A stretch of DNA of 64,000 nt from Scilla litardierei (Eukaryota > Streptophyta > Magnoliopsida > Asparagales > Asparagaceae). The position numbers were made by a program, and so were the translations under genes. Location: NCBI GenBank assembly GCA_030789695.1, contig CM061136.1, positions 136,350,448-136,414,447 on the forward strand, in the 5' to 3' direction. The notes beneath the pieces are model-generated. The model was given only the letters and a program-made list of their open reading frames with translations. It did not search any database and was not told the DNA's origin. Shown one piece after another: positions 9,211 through 21,385 of the stretch. Each line of letters opens with the position of its first letter. Position 1 is the first letter of the stretch.

Positions 9211-10062
9211 TTAGCTCGTGATATTAGGTGCATATGAGATGCACCCGTCAAACTTGTCGGGAAGGCCGCTCGGATTTGGGTCTTGATGATCATCGGTCTT
9301 CCTCGATGTCTCCTCATCATGGGCAATGTTGGGGGATAAGTCCCCCAAGCTAGAGCTTGTTCCTATCTTCTTCTTGGCCGGTGACACCGATCTTCCGTTC
9401 GGTGGAGCTTTCTTCGGATTCTTGGCCTTTGAGAGCTTGCAAAGCTCTCGTATTCTTGAGACATCAGCGTCACCTTCATCACCATCTGTGGAGCTATCTG
9501 GAGGGTCCTCCAACTTCTCTTCTTCACCCGAAACTTGGCCTTCTTCGAAGCCATCGTCATGGAGAGCACCAATAGAGTGGGGGATTGCTTCTTCAATCAC
9601 TTCATCGAGGAGATCCAAATAATCTAACTCCTCGTGATATGGCATATGTTTCATGGCCCGGGGTATGAGAAGCTCGACTTCTATGTTCCCGAAATTCAAG
9701 GATAGAGTTCCTTCACGCACGTCGACGATAACACCGACGGTTGCGTGGAACGGGCATCCAAGTATGAGCGAAGTGTCGCCCTCTTCATTGATGTCCATTA
9801 TAACAAAATCACAAGGCAAGCATATACCTCCCGGTACTTGGAGTGGAATATTCTCTGCGATCTCTACCGGCCTAGTAATCTGACCGTTTGCAAGTTGAAT
9901 CCTCATGTCGGTCGGCTTTAAGTCGGTGCCCGTGTTCAATCTCTGGAACATACTAAGGGGCATAAGGCTCACACTAGTGCCCAAGTCTACTAGAGCTTTT
10001 TGCAAAGGGACGCCTCCTAGTGTGCAAGGGATGCGGAAACTCCCAGGATCCTTCATTTTCAC
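9211..10062 (-). pseudogene. pro: Element A protease (retropepsin) and C-terminal tail
   Basis: An open stretch of 283 codons encoding an aspartic protease of the retropepsin type. It shows the catalytic motif DLGTSVSLMPLSMF, the DLG form being normal for Athila/Tat proteases, and downstream the second conserved motif as ILGCPFHAT, where B and C have ILGRPFLAT. The upstream part is continuous with gag, so gag and protease were once one frame. After the protease core there is an acidic tail rich in Asp, Glu and Ser. It would cleave the Gag polyprotein inside the particle. The partner RT and integrase that normally follow are absent. Confidence 0.85.
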
Positions 10063-11268
10063 CGGCTCCTTCTCCTTCCGGGTAAACCAAGTTCCTTACT
10101 CCGCAAGCATGATTTTTTCCTTCCTTCTCTTTCCTGAAATCAAGTCCTTCAAGAACTTTGCGTAAGACGGGATCTCAACAATTGCATCTAAGAAAGGAAT
10201 ATTGAGGCTTACTCCCCTCAAGTATTCTAGAAACTTGGCGAGCCTCTTCTCCATCTTGGCTCTAGCTAGCCGTTGTGGAAACGGCACCGGTGGCATGTAG
10301 CGGCGCTCATCAAGTGGCTCCACCACTTTAGGATTTCCTCCTTCAATTGTCTCCTTTCGGCTCTCTTCTTCAATTGCCGTCTCTTTTTCTTCCAAAATTT
10401 CCACCATGGGTTGCTTGCTTTGGGTCATAGCGGGAGTGGTATCCTTCCCACCCCTTGTTGTAACCGCGACCACTGCATTGATGTGTCCGGTGTTGCTCCG
10501 TGGATTGGGCTCGGGTTGAGCCAGCAATTGTTGGGCATTCTTATTAAGCAATGCAAGTTGCTCCGCAAGTTGAGCGACGACGGTACTTAGTGACTCTTGC
10601 CCCGCCGTCAACTTAGCATTTATCTTCCGTTGCTCCACCATAAATTCCTTCACCCTAGCTTCGTGGTCCGATCGTGGTTGAGCTTGAGGTGGGTTGGGAG
10701 CTATCCAACCTTGGTTGTACCCGGGGGGTCTATATGGTCCTGCTTGTTGCCTCAGCGGGTAGTTTTGTTGTGGTGGCCCCCTCGGTTGATATTGAGGTTG
10801 TGGTGGTGGAGGCCGAGCTTGGGGAAGTTTTTGTGACGGCGGGTTCAAAGCACCATCATTGTTTGCATATGAAAAGCCGGTTGGTTTCTAGTAGCCGGGT
10901 TGGCCCAATATCCGGAATTTCCCGCGACATATTGTACTTGCTCCCAGGCTCCTTCTCCATTGTCCCCTCCTACATACATAGCTTGGGATTGGTCTTGCCA
11001 ATCGCTCATATTGCTTGTCGGCGTAGATGTAGAGGGTGCTCCATGGGGCTCGGTGATATATTTCTCCAATCTCTCCACCACCTTGTGGAGAGAGTCAAAC
11101 TTGTTTGAAAGCTCCACCACGGCCTTGGCCTCATAAATGCTAGTGGTCTTCAAAGAGGACGAAGAATGTCCCCGCTCGTCCCCCCATTGTTGGTTATTAG
11201 AGGCCATCTCCTCTAACAAGGCCGTAGCTTCATCCGGAGTCTTTGATAGTATGGCTCCATTGGCGGTT
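10063..11268 (-). pseudogene. gag: Element A gag, middle and C-terminal part (cut by element B)
   Basis: Continues the gag begun at 26,120-25,412 on the far side of element B. It contains SIYEAKAVVELSNKFDSLHK (a likely coiled coil), the GYWANPATRN block typical of Athila gag linkers, a long Pro/Gln-rich stretch, and near the end the conserved RLAKFLEYLRGVSLNIPF segment. No CCHC zinc knuckle is visible, which fits the Athila group. A frame break near 10,846 separates two open parts, and a stop lies at about 10,095 before the protease. At 11,268 the frame is cut by the 3' LTR of element B. Confidence 0.8.
11264..11268. other. Target site duplication of element B, left
   Basis: CGGTT, repeated exactly at 25,412-25,416. 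Joining the sequences at this duplication restores continuity of the element A gag frame, proving that B landed inside the gag of A. Confidence 0.95.
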
Positions 11269-11626
11269 TGATCGTGCCCCGGATACACACCCGGGACGGG
11301 ACTCGCTAGTCTTACCGCAAGCGCACAGTGTAGCGGCGAGCGGGTATCGAACACGAGGAAGGCAAATGACGGTGTCTTCTTCAATTCACCTGGCTATAAT
11401 AACAGTCGAGAAATATTCGCAATAAAGCGGTCACATTCGTTCAATTGTATAAAGAAAATATCAAATTAATAAAACGCCTAGGGATAGGGAACCCCCGCTA
11501 CAAACCGTATCTCGTCATTGTGATTCGTAGGTTTCACAATTGCTAGACTTGAAATTCAGGTGAACTAGTTGCAACTAAATGTAGAACCAAGCTCATGCTC
11601 TCGCGCTATTGCCGGTTTATAGCAAA

Positions 11627-11925
11627 CCTAGGCTAGGGTCCAATCTCTTGCAAACCCTAACCTAGGCAAGCTAGCGTGAAGAACAACATCATCGTTCAAT
11701 CGTATCTCGAGCCCACTCTCATGCAAACTCGAGCTACGACCTAGGTTGGGATAGTTCCTACCCGTCCAATCTCTTGCAAACGGGTATTGGTATAGAATTA
11801 CAATCGAAAACCCTAGTTTCGGTCCAATCTCTTGCAAACCGATTCCAGAGAAACCCAATTGTACCCCCAATTCGAATTTCTAGGGCTTCCTATCGAGTTG
11901 GGATCCAATCTATTGCAAATCCCAA
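11627..11925 (-). repeat. Five-stem-loop array (B, 3' LTR)
   Basis: Same five stem-loops as element A. Notable changes: stem 4 is TCGGT/ACCGA where A has TTGGT/ACCAA, a paired change that keeps the stem. Stem 1 has one mismatch but is two pairs longer at its base. Stem 5 is TTGGGA/TCCCAA. Confidence 0.8.
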
Positions 11926-12408
11926 TCGGTATGAATCCCTAGCTATTCGTATTAAATCAATCCCAAACTAACCCTAATCAATTCTAGCAAGAATTTCACC
12001 AATTCATCACAAATTAGAAATAGGGTTCGTAGGGTTCATCCCTACGCCCTAAGACGATAAAACTACTCACAATTCATAATGCAAATCATTAGAAATTCAA
12101 TAATAAAAACAATAGAATTCATTCTAATAGAAAATATATCAATAAAAATGAGGTTTTTGATAGAAAGAGAGACAAACCAATGAAGATTCAATAGCATCCA
12201 ACAAAATAGCACTTTTATCTCTCTCCAAAGAACCAAATCTAATCTCCTAAAAAGTATTCTAAAAAGGCTGCCAAAAGTTTGAGAAAAAGCTCTCCAAACT
12301 AGGTTAAATACTGGGGTTAAATACCCCCCAAAATCACCCAAAAAACTGTGACAAAATTGCCTCTGCGCAGTTTGAAAATCGCACTTTACGCTACAGGCAG
12401 CGCGGCTC

Positions 12409-12777
12409 ACTTGGCCGAGTGACAAATGTCACTCGGCCGAGTGACAGACCCCGACGGATTCCAGTAACTTCGGACTTTTGGGGGTCGTCTCCTCGGGAGT
12501 CACTCGGCTGAGTGACTTTCTTTACTCGGCCGATGTGATTTCTTCATTCGGCTGAGTCGGAACTCGGGAGCTGACTGACGGATTACAGTAACTTCGGGAT
12601 TTTTGCTTGCCGTCGTTGAGATGCCACTCGGGCGAGTGGTGTCTCTGTGCTCGGCCGAGTGGTCTGACGAAGCTCGGCCGAGTGCACGCTGATATTCAAT
12701 CTGCTGCGTGTCCGATCTGGCCGGCCGAGCGGGCTGTCGATGGTCGGCCGAGTGACTCCTTCACTCGGCCGAGTGGC
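12409..12777 (-). promoter_or_regulatory. Palindrome cluster (B, 3' LTR)
   Basis: About ten near-copies of CACTCGGCCGAGTG directly upstream, in element orientation, of the LTR TATA box at 12,316-12,324. Spacing between palindromes differs from A while the motif itself is kept. Confidence 0.75.
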
Positions 12778-13070
12778 ATGCTAAAAATGCCCAATCTTTG
12801 TATTTTTGCTTCCTCGTCGCTCCTACGACGTTCTTTCTTCTTCCACTCCTCTCCAATCGTAAAATTCCCCTCAAAAGAATCACGGGTGACACTCCGGAGT
12901 GGGTGCATCTCAGAATCACTCCAAATCGCTCCAAATCTCATGAAATTCGACAAAAACAAGAAATCGTGAAAAGCATCGCAATATTGTCGAATAATCGTGA
13001 AAAACGCGATATGCGCGATCTGAATGGCATGCAAACAAGCAGAAAAAAGGTGTAAAATATGGAGTGATCA

Positions 13071-13085
13071 AAATCCCCCAAGCTT
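13071..13085 (-). other. Polypurine tract, element B
   Basis: Minus strand AAGCTTGGGGGATTT against the LTR start. A hairpin equivalent to that of A lies at 13,091-13,117. Confidence 0.8.
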
Positions 13086-13117
13086 ACCGCTTACTCGTCC
13101 TCGAGGAAGATGAGTAA

Positions 13118-15001
13118 AAAAAGCGAACCCGGTGGATAAAGATAATGGAAGCGATGGAAATATGGAAAATGAAAAATGAAAAACAAAATAGAAAACGAAG
13201 AAGGAAGCTGCTAGATCATTTTTCTCAGGACGTGGGTTTTGCTTACTCATATAGCATGCATCGAATATAAAACACATGTCAAAGACTTTTATCTCGATAT
13301 CATAGTATAATGGTGCATTTGAAATAGAAAACCCAAGAATATCAATATAGCATGAACAATGGAATAATTCTAGAATTAACATCGTCCGAAGCATCTAAAG
13401 AGGTATACAAAATCGTAGATCACACACTTTTCAATTGAATGCTTTCTATAAGGAGTATAAGAGATATCACACAATAGAGTAATAAGAATAGAAAAAGCGT
13501 GGTTTTCATGAAATGAATGCTAAGCGTAGATTTCTGGATTTCATGAAACTTTTAGCAATCTTACCGAGTATAGAATATTACTTAGCCTAGGTCGTCATGC
13601 ACCGTCAAGTAGTCACTCTCTCACACTTCATTAGATTCTCTCCCCCAAGCTTATCCATAAGCGTGGTGGCATAAACAAAACAATATTTACATTCCCCGTT
13701 TCTTTTGAAGCTCCAAAAGTAAAAGAAATAAAAATAAAAGCAAAAGAGGGAAGAAAGAGAGAAAGGGTATGAGATGGGATCGTTATGAACTTCTTTTCTC
13801 TTACTTTTCTTTTTCTCAATTTTTCTTTTCTTTTCTCTTTTTTTTCTCTTTTTTTTTCAAATAACATATATACACAAATGATCCCAAATCAAAAGAGAAG
13901 GATATACAAGTATTTTCTTTTTGGGTTTTGGGGAATTTGGAGCATGGGATATAATGACGGGGGAGATGCCAATAATAGAATTGCTAAGGGGAGATTCACC
14001 AATGAATTTAAGATAGAGAAATAATGTTCAAGATATGTGGAGAAAGAAATAAATGTATCTCTCGGTTCACTCTATAGGACGTGCATGACAACTTCAGCAG
14101 GGTAATTTAATCTACTCAGTTTAATCTCAAAAAGCAAACTAGTCCAGATATATCAATGCTAGCAAACATTCAATCAACCTGAAGTGAAGCGTACAAATCA
14201 TAAAATAAGAAGTGATATGAGAAAAGAAAGCAGTACTCCAGATATAAGCAATCAATGAGTGAATCTTGGTGTGTTTTCTACGATAGCATACATATGAATC
14301 ATCAGACATCAGCTAATAATAGAATTTCATCCATTTTCATACGGAAAAAGAAGTGGGTTACTATTTCTAAATGCAAAGCAAAACATAGCATATGATATCA
14401 AAAACAAAAGCTATGACATGACAAAATTAGCATGCAAATAGAGAAAAGCTAACACCACGTCATCGTCATCACAGAAAAATCATCTCTAGCAAAAGATGAA
14501 AGAAATAACGATAAAAGAAAACAGAACTATTTACAATGCAGCACACAAAGAAAATAAGAAAAACGTGATGCATGGTAAAAAAAGAAAAAGTGATGAAAAA
14601 TGGGTGCAAAAGCGGAGAAAACGTGAAAAAAACTAAAAATAAAGGCGATAAAAGCAAAAAGTGTGAGAACTCACTCCCCCAAGCTAAAGTGCACAGTGTC
14701 CTCAATGTACAAAGTGTGGGACACTGAGAGACGTGAAATGGGTGGGGTGGGTGAGGATGCATTCATGATAAATAGGAAAAATAAACAGAAAATATGATGC
14801 GGATGTGAAGCATGCAAAGATCAGAGTGATGCAGATATGTGTCACCAAAAATACACTCCTTCTCTCCCAAAAAAATATGTAATGATGTGATCAGAACAGG
14901 GACCAAAATAGTGAGGGGAGGAGGTGGGGACAAAAATCTCCAGGACTGGCAGAAAATGGGCAGCATAACGACAAAAAATATCAATGGCATCAAGGGTGTG
15001 C
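13118..15001 (-). other. AT-rich 3' non-coding region of element B
   Basis: Homologous to 4,097-5,994 of element A, with pyrimidine runs near 13,795-13,860 and PPT-like strings at 13,641-13,652 and 14,675-14,685. No supportable gene. A short frame at 14,842-15,024 matches the ORF2 extension of copy C at protein level, but here it lies behind a stop. Confidence 0.65.
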
Positions 15002-17020
15002 CTAAGCTGGTGGTGCTGCACCATATCCGTCCTGTGGCGGAGGTGGTGGTGGAGGTGGTGGTCGAGGTGTCTGCTGGGTGGGTGGGTGTAGTGGAGGCAG
15101 TCGCACCAGGATCTGATTCAGGCAAGCCTAAATATCGGGAAGCATGGCGACGCGGGACTCCACGGAACTGACCGTGGCAGAAAGAGCCCTAAAGTCGCCT
15201 CTGAGTCCACTCACCGCCCCCTCAAGAGCACGAAGGCTCTGAAGTAGAGTGTCAGGGGGTGGTGGAGCCGAGGGACGGACAGGTCTAGGCTGTGAAGGAC
15301 GGGGCTGTCTTACACGGGCAGTGTAAATAATCGGGCCAGCAGGTATGTGCGGAAAAGGTGATGTGTTCACTAGTGGATGCCCAGCCTCAGTGTGAGGCTG
15401 GGACGCAGGCTGGGACGAGGAGGCAGCAGCAGCAGTGGTGGAAGACAAAATCGGCGACGAGGCAGCAAGAGAGGTCGGTGACACAGGTGTGGGGACAGAC
15501 GTCACGACACTCTCGGATAGGACAACTGCGGTGGAGACAGAAGGGTCGACCACTGGGGAGGAAGTGTAAGGACCAAAAGGTGACACCCCATCGGACAACA
15601 AGCTGGATAGGGTCTGCACAACAGCAGGGAAGGAAGACTCGCCGCTCTCTAGTATGGTGGGTGGACGCTCGGGAAGAAGTGAGGAAATAGGCTCAACCGA
15701 GATAGGCACAACAGTGGTGGAGGTGGTAGTAAACGTGGTGGAGGTGGTGGAGGACTCAGCAAGGGTACTCCCGACACCGACAGAAGTATGGACAGAGGTG
15801 CCGGGAGCTACAGACAGTGCAGGCTCAGACTGAGGGATCACGGGGTCGACGGGTGCAGGCGGTGCCTGCTCAGCTCCCTCAGCCTCTAGCACGTAGGCGG
15901 CAGGGATCAGGAGATCCATCGCCGGAAGCCAGTCCACGTGTGCCGGTCCTATATGTGTCCGAGCGGGGCTCGGGAGAACCATGTAATCGGTACTAAAGAG
16001 ACCATGCAATCATATCCAGTGTCACTGGCCGTGGGGACAAAGCATCTTCATCCAGGCCATGACGTCTATCGAAAGTGCAGTGGGGCCCGGGGCTCGTCGG
16101 AGGTCGTCAGGTAGGTCCACGCAGGTCATAAGGGCTAGAAGCGTGATCAGACCGCCGTAACAAATAGGGGAGTAAGCGCCCACCGAAATGATGATGCGGT
16201 CTAAAAACTAGCTAGCAATATCAATCTCAACAGTGGGGACCAGGTCGTCGCTACCCCTATCCAGAACTCTGGGGCGAGTCATCGCGTAGAGCATGTAGAG
16301 CTCAGGCGTAGACATCGTCCCAGGCTCGTACCTCGCTAGGAAAGTGGTCACCATGAGGCGCTGTGCTATGCGGAGGCAGGGGTGTAGGATGGCTGAGGCC
16401 TTGGCCCTACTAGGGTCAAAGACAAGATGGGATCCCGTGATCCGTGTCCAAAAGGTGGAAGTGTCGAACGACTGTGGTGGGATGTGCGTGGGCGCGTATG
16501 CACGGTCGGGGACAGGGACAGCGGGCCACTGGAAGAACGCATGAAGCATGTCGAGAGTGACCTCGCACTCTCGATCCATCAATCGGAATGTGCATCCTCC
16601 AAGGGTCCGGTCAATTGAGCTCAGGACCTCTAGTGTCGGACGGATGTAAGTATCCGCCGACACCGACAAAAAATCACGCCATCCCATGTTGTCGTACAAT
16701 GTGAGTAGCCACTCTAGTACCCCTAGGTGGTCAAGGTCTGCTAAGTGTGCGAACCTAGAGGGCACTATCGATCGCTGGGCGATACACTCAAATCAGACGC
16801 GCTATGCGTCGTTTCTGAACGTGATCCCCAGCGGCCCGACGGCGGGAGCCGGTGGAGGGACAGGATCGGCTGGGATCGGCTGTGTGGGTGGTGGTGGCGG
16901 TGGCGGGCTAGGTGGAGGGGAGTCCTCCCTAGCGTGAGAGGGACCGGGGTCATCGGTCCGCCTCCGCTTGGGGGAGGATCCCCGTGTGCGTGGCCTGGTG
17001 CGGGGCAGCATGTGTGCCAC
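15002..17020 (-). pseudogene. Element B ORF2 (Athila ORF1-like N-terminal domain), broken
   Basis: Second ORF of element B, same design as in A: basic and polyproline N-terminus (PRTRPRTRG), conserved block with NMGWRDFLSVSADTYIRP and GGCTFRLMDRECEVTLDML, a Ser/Thr/Pro-rich middle, and an amphipathic C-terminal segment ending in polyproline. The start could be 17,020 or 17,011; the latter matches A and C. Internal stops lie at about 16,802 and 16,795 (before the conserved block), at about 16,207, and in the 16,010-16,030 area, and one before the last 40 codons near 15,127. Open parts are 185 and 293 codons. No membrane segment. Function unknown; nucleic acid binding by the basic end is possible but unproven. 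Confidence 0.75.
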
Positions 17021-17538
17021 GAGTGCTCACCCAACAAGAATAATATGCGACGTGCTAGAAAAATGGAACGAATGTACCTGAACATGCCGCGAGAGCAAAT
17101 CAGCCAATGAATGCGAAGAACGTCGCCTTCGTGGAGCTAAAAGCGCGTCCAGAAGCTTCCCAACGATCCCCCAAGATAGCCTGCAAATCAAACAACGATA
17201 TCAGCGGATAATATTCGAAATACATGGGGGAGATGGGGTATAATAGATAGATAAAGGAATTAATTTGAGTTTTGGGCTCAACGGGTCTACGGATCGAGAG
17301 AAACAAGGAGAAAATGGGATTTCGGGGCAAACCAAGGCGATAGGGGGCGGGGGAGGGGCGGCGCCGGCGAGAATGACGGTGGCCGGCGGTCGGCGCGACT
17401 CGGGGAGGTCGGTCGCCGGTCGGAGGGGGTTGATTCGGGCGCGGGGGATGTCACAGCGGGTGAGGGAGACGAAGCAGCGGAGAGCTCGGGCGAAAACGAA
17501 GAGATTTGGGTTTTTAGAAAATCGCGCCCGCCACTCAG
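17021..17538 (-). other. ORF2 leader region, element B
   Basis: About 520 bp without a conserved frame, containing a GC-rich GGCGGGGGAGGGG-type stretch (17,340-17,420) and a degenerate PPT-like string at 17,167-17,177. Corresponds to 7,998-8,522 of A. Confidence 0.5.
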
Positions 17539-17550
17539 TTTATATATAAA
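17539..17550 (-). promoter_or_regulatory. Internal TATA box upstream of ORF2, element B
   Basis: TTTATATATAAA, the best internal TATA of the three copies, directly next to the internal palindrome cluster. Confidence 0.6.
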
Positions 17551-17555
17551 TTGTT

Positions 17556-17896
17556 ACGACTCGGCCGAGTGGAAATGTCACTCTGCCGAGTGCATAAACG
17601 AAAAAAAATTTGAAAATCTCGTTTCCACTTACGACTCGGCCGAGTGGCATTTGTTCACTCGGCCGAAGGAAGAAAACTCCTTCGGCCGAGTGGCTCTGCC
17701 ACTCGGCAATTTTTAGGCTAGGAGGGATCTGTTTCACTCGGCCGAGTGACTTTACGTACTCGGCCGAGTGGCAATTAATGCTGAAATGCAAAAAAAAATA
17801 GAGAGTTGGTTCCGCAGACTTCCCTGGTTGGTGCCCCACTCGGCCGAGTGGGGTCATTTGCTCGGTCGAGTCGCATATGATACTCGGCCGAGTGGC
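17556..17896 (-). promoter_or_regulatory. Internal palindrome cluster, element B
   Basis: Around ten copies of the CTCGGCCGAG core, for example at 17,558, 17,635, 17,656, 17,683, 17,735, 17,758, 17,836 and 17,881. Same place as in A and C: between protease and ORF2, next to a TATA box. Confidence 0.75.
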
Positions 17897-18224
17897 ATGC
17901 TGTTTTCTGCTTCGGGGCTCAGTTTTCGCTCTACTCTCTGGTTTTCTTCCTCCAGTTGGTTTCTTTCTCTTCTTAAGCCTCGAGCGCATTCCTGGAGCGC
18001 TCTTCTTTGCCTCTATCTTCATCTTATGATCGGTCTCCTTTTCTCCTTCTCCTGTCATGAAAAATAGGACCCGTTGTCACGATTTTTATGGGCAAAAAGA
18101 CTCTAAAACTAACAAAAGTCTAAACCAAAATGAAAATCAAATAAAAATAATGCAAAAACCGTCGGGTTGCCTCCCGACAAGCGCTCGTTTAAGGTCTTGA
18201 GCTTGACCCCTTTGGATTTTTGAT
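17897..18224 (-). other. Spacer between protease and internal cluster, element B
   Basis: Non-coding, homologous to 8,881-9,210. Includes the conserved CGCTTGTCGGGAGGCAACCC string (minus strand) at 18,164-18,183. Confidence 0.5.
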
Positions 18225-19442
18225 TTAGCGCGGGATGTTGGGTGCATATGAGATGCACCCGTCAAATTTGCCGGGAAGACCGCTCGGATTTGGATCGTGG
18301 TGGTGTGTGGCCCTCCTCAGCGCCCCTTCATCATGGGCAATGTTGGGGGATGGATCCCCCAAGCTTGAGCTTGTTCCTATCCTTGACTTCACCGGTGACA
18401 CCGATCTTCGAATCGGTGGAGCTTTCTTCGGGTTCTTCGACGTTGAGAGCTTACAAAGCTCTCGTATTCTCGCGACATCAGCGTCACCATCATCATTCGC
18501 CGTGGAGATATTGGGAGAGTCCTCCATCTTCTCTTCTTCGACCAAATCTTGGCCTTCTTCAAAGTCGTCATCATGGAGTGCACCGATGGAGTAGGGGATA
18601 GCCTCTTCTATAGCCTCGTCAAGGAGGTCCAAATAGTCTAGCTCCTCTTGATATGGCATGTGCTTCATAGCCTTTGGTATATGGAGCTCAACTTCAATGT
18701 TGCCGACATTCAAGGTAAGAGTCCCTTCCCGCACATCGACGATTACACCGGCGGTGGCGAGGAATGGGCGTCCAAGTATGAGGGATGTGTCACCCTCCTC
18801 CTTGATATCCATGATCACAAAATCACAAGGCAAGCATATGCCTCCCGGAACTTGGAGTGGGATGTTCTCCGCGATCCCAACCGGCCTAGTGATCCGACCG
18901 TCTGTGAGTTGAATCCTCATGTCGGTCGGCTTTAAATCGGTGCCGGTGTTCAACTTCCAGAACATGGTGAGAGGCATGAGGCTCACATTAGCGCCCAAAT
19001 CAACTAATGCTTTTTGTCAGGGGACGCCCCCTAGTGTGCAAGGAATCCAGAAACTCCTGGGATCTTTAAATTTGGCGGGCTCCTTTTCCTTCCTAGTGAA
19101 CCAAGTTCCTTGTTCCGCAAGCATGATCTTCTCTTTCCTTTTTCTTCCCGTAATCAAGTCCTTTAAGAACTTCGGGTAGTATGGGATTTCCACTATGGCA
19201 TCAAGGAAAGGGATATTGAGGCTCACCCCTCTCAAGTATTCGAGGAACTTGGCTAGCCTCTTCTCGATCTTGGCTCTAGCTAGCCGTTGAGGGAAAGGCA
19301 CCGGTGGAATGAATCGGCGCTCATCAATAGGTTCCTCCACTCTAGATTTTGCTCCTTCTTGCGGCTCCTTCTCTTTTTCCACCTCAATTACCGGCTCGCT
19401 CTCTTCTAGAATCTCCACCACGGGTTCCTTGACTTGAGTCAT
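18225..19442 (-). pseudogene. pro: Element B gag C-terminus and protease
   Basis: Two open stretches, 19,442-19,017 and 18,998-18,225, separated by one stop codon (TGA) right before the protease active site, where element A has Leu. Visible motifs: RLAKFLEYLRGVSLNIPF in the gag end, LVDLGANVSLMPL at the catalytic site and ILGRPFLATAG downstream, as expected for a retropepsin. The acidic C-terminal tail matches that of A. The catalytic Asp is kept, so only the stop and the upstream frameshifts disable this copy. Confidence 0.85.
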
Positions 19443-20987
19443 GGGGGAGTGGTATCCTTCCCACCCCTTGTCGTAACCGCAACAACCGCGTTGATATGGC
19501 CGGTGTTGCCCCGTGGATTTGGCTCGGGTTGAGCCGGTAATTGTTGGTTGTTTCTATTAAGCAACGCAAGTTACTCCCCAATTTGAGCGACGACGGTGGT
19601 GAGAGAATCTTTTCCCGCCTTCAACGTGGCGTTAATCTTTCTCTGCTCCACCATAAACTCTTCCACCTTAGCTTCAAAATCCGAACGTGGTTGAGCTTGC
19701 GTAGGGTTGGGATTTTTCCAACCTTGATTATACCCGGGTGGCCTATAAGGTCCCACTTGTTGCCTAGGTGGGAAGTTTTGTTGCGGTGGCCCCCTTGGTT
19801 GATAATTCGGTTGTGGTGGTGGAGCCCGAGCTTGAGGAGGTTGTTGTGGTGGGGGGGTTCAAGGCACCATCATTATTAGCATAGGAAAAACCCGGATGGT
19901 TTCTAGCGGCCGGGTTGGCCCAATATCCGGAATTCCCTGCAACATACTGAATTTGCTCCAAAGCTCCTTCTCCATGCTCTCCTCCTACATACATTGCTTG
20001 GGATTGGTCTTGCCAATCACTCATATGGTTTGTCGATGCGGATGTAGAAGGAGCTCCATGCGGCTCGGTAATGTATTTCTCCAATCTCTCCACTACCTTG
20101 TGGAGAGAGTCAAATTTGCTAGCAAGCTCCGCCACAGCCTTGGCCTCATAAATACTCGTGGGCTTCAAGGAGGACGAGGAATGTCCTCGCTCGTCGCCCC
20201 ACTGTTGGTTGTTGGAGGCCATCTCCTCTAGCAAGGCCGTAGCCTCATCGGGGGTCTTTGACAAAATGGCTCCGTTGGTGGTAGCATCAATAATCTGTTT
20301 TGTGCCCGGTTGGAGTCCATTGTAGAAACTGTGGACAAGCTCCCAATCCTATATGCTGTGATGGGGGCATTGATGCTGCAAGTCCTTGAAGCGCTCCCAT
20401 GCCTCATAGAGAGTCTCCTGAGGTCCTTGCTTGAAGTACATGAGAGCACTTCTTATCTTCACCGTCTTGGAGGGCGGGTAAAATTTGTCGACGAAAGCAC
20501 TCGCCAATTCATCCCAAGTGGTGAAGATTCCTTCAGCCTGCATCCTCAACCAATATAAGGCTTTGTCCTTGAGTGTGAAGGAGAAGAGGCGCAGTCTGAT
20601 AGCATCTATGGAGACGCCCGGCATTTGGAAGGTGGCACATTTTGATAAAAAGAGCTGGATGTGGTAATGAGGGTTTTCATGGGAATTCCCATGAAAAGGG
20701 TCTTGCTGCATCAGAACTACCAACCCAGTCTTCAACTCAAAATTTTTGTCGGCCGCCAACTCCGGCATAGCTATGGACGAGGTCGTGGAGGAAGTCTTAG
20801 GCCGAAGCCTATCTCTAATGGAAATGATCCTCGCCATTCGCGCCGCCAATTCTTCGGGTGTCTCAGGATGGGTCATAAAATTCCCTTCCGTATCGAGTCT
20901 CCTCTCCGCTCTGATCCTCCTCAATGTATGATCGATCTCCGGATCGTATAGTATTTCCTCGGGGTCCGCTGTGGATCTCGTGTACAT
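19443..20987 (-). pseudogene. gag: Element B gag, N-terminal and middle part
   Basis: Start at 20,987 (MYTRSTADPEEI), 133 bases after the primer site region, shared by all three copies. The first 213 codons are open and contain the retrotransposon gag domain: KNFELKTGLVVLMQQDPFHG, then HYHIQLFLSKCATFQMPG, then a YWLRMQAEGIFTTWDEL helix block and WERFKDLQHQCPHH. The frame ends in a stop at about 20,349 where element A has Glu. It resumes from about 20,264 with the coiled-coil block and the GYWANPAARN linker. Later breaks are a frameshift in a G run near 19,850, a stop near 19,571, and a frameshift near 19,450. Gag would form the virus-like particle. Confidence 0.85.
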
Positions 20988-21101
20988 GCAAGGAAAAACA
21001 GAGTTTCAAAGAAATAGTTAGCACAAAGGAAGGGTAAAATAAAAACAGAAATAGTAAAACAAAAAGAAAAATAGCTAGGTAGGTAGAATCAAACACTATC
21101 G

Positions 21102-21121
21102 CGTCCCCGGCAACGGCGCCA
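21102..21121 (-). other. Primer binding site, element B
   Basis: Minus strand TGGCGCCGTTGCCGGGGAC, complementary to the 3' end of plant tRNA-Asp as used by Athila-type elements. It is 6 bp from the LTR end. The match is intact in B. Confidence 0.85.
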
Positions 21122-21380
21122 AAAACTTGATCGCGCCCCGGATACACACCCGGGACGGGACTCGCTAGTCTTACCGTAAGCGCACGGTGTAGCGGTGAGC
21201 GGGTATCGAACACGAGGAGGGCAAATGACGGTGTCTTCTTCAATTCACCTGGCTATAAGAACAGTCGAGAAATATTCGCAATAAAGCGGTCACAGTCGTT
21301 CAATTGTATAAAGAAAATATCAAATTAATAAAACGCCTAGAGATAGGGAATCCCCGCTACAAACCGTATCTCGTCATTGT

Positions 21381-21385
21381 GATTC
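21381..21385. other. Target site duplication of solo LTR S, left
   Basis: GATTC, repeated at 23,857-23,861. In the undisturbed LTR of B (around 11,520) GATTC occurs once at this place. Confidence 0.95.

Larger units (their letters stand above)
11269..13070 (-). repeat. Element B 3' LTR
   Basis: 1,802 bp, TGATCG to TGATCA on the plus strand. Contains the five-stem-loop array at 11,627-11,925, the TATA box GTATTTAAC near 12,316-12,324, and the palindrome cluster at about 12,409-12,777. Its polypurine tract follows on the right. Pairs with the interrupted LTR at 21,128-25,411. Confidence 0.9.

Noticed and set aside
10273..10590. Plus-strand frames across the gag and protease regions of A, B and C
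   Set aside because: Mirror frames of the minus-strand gag; products are not conserved as protein and have no domain.
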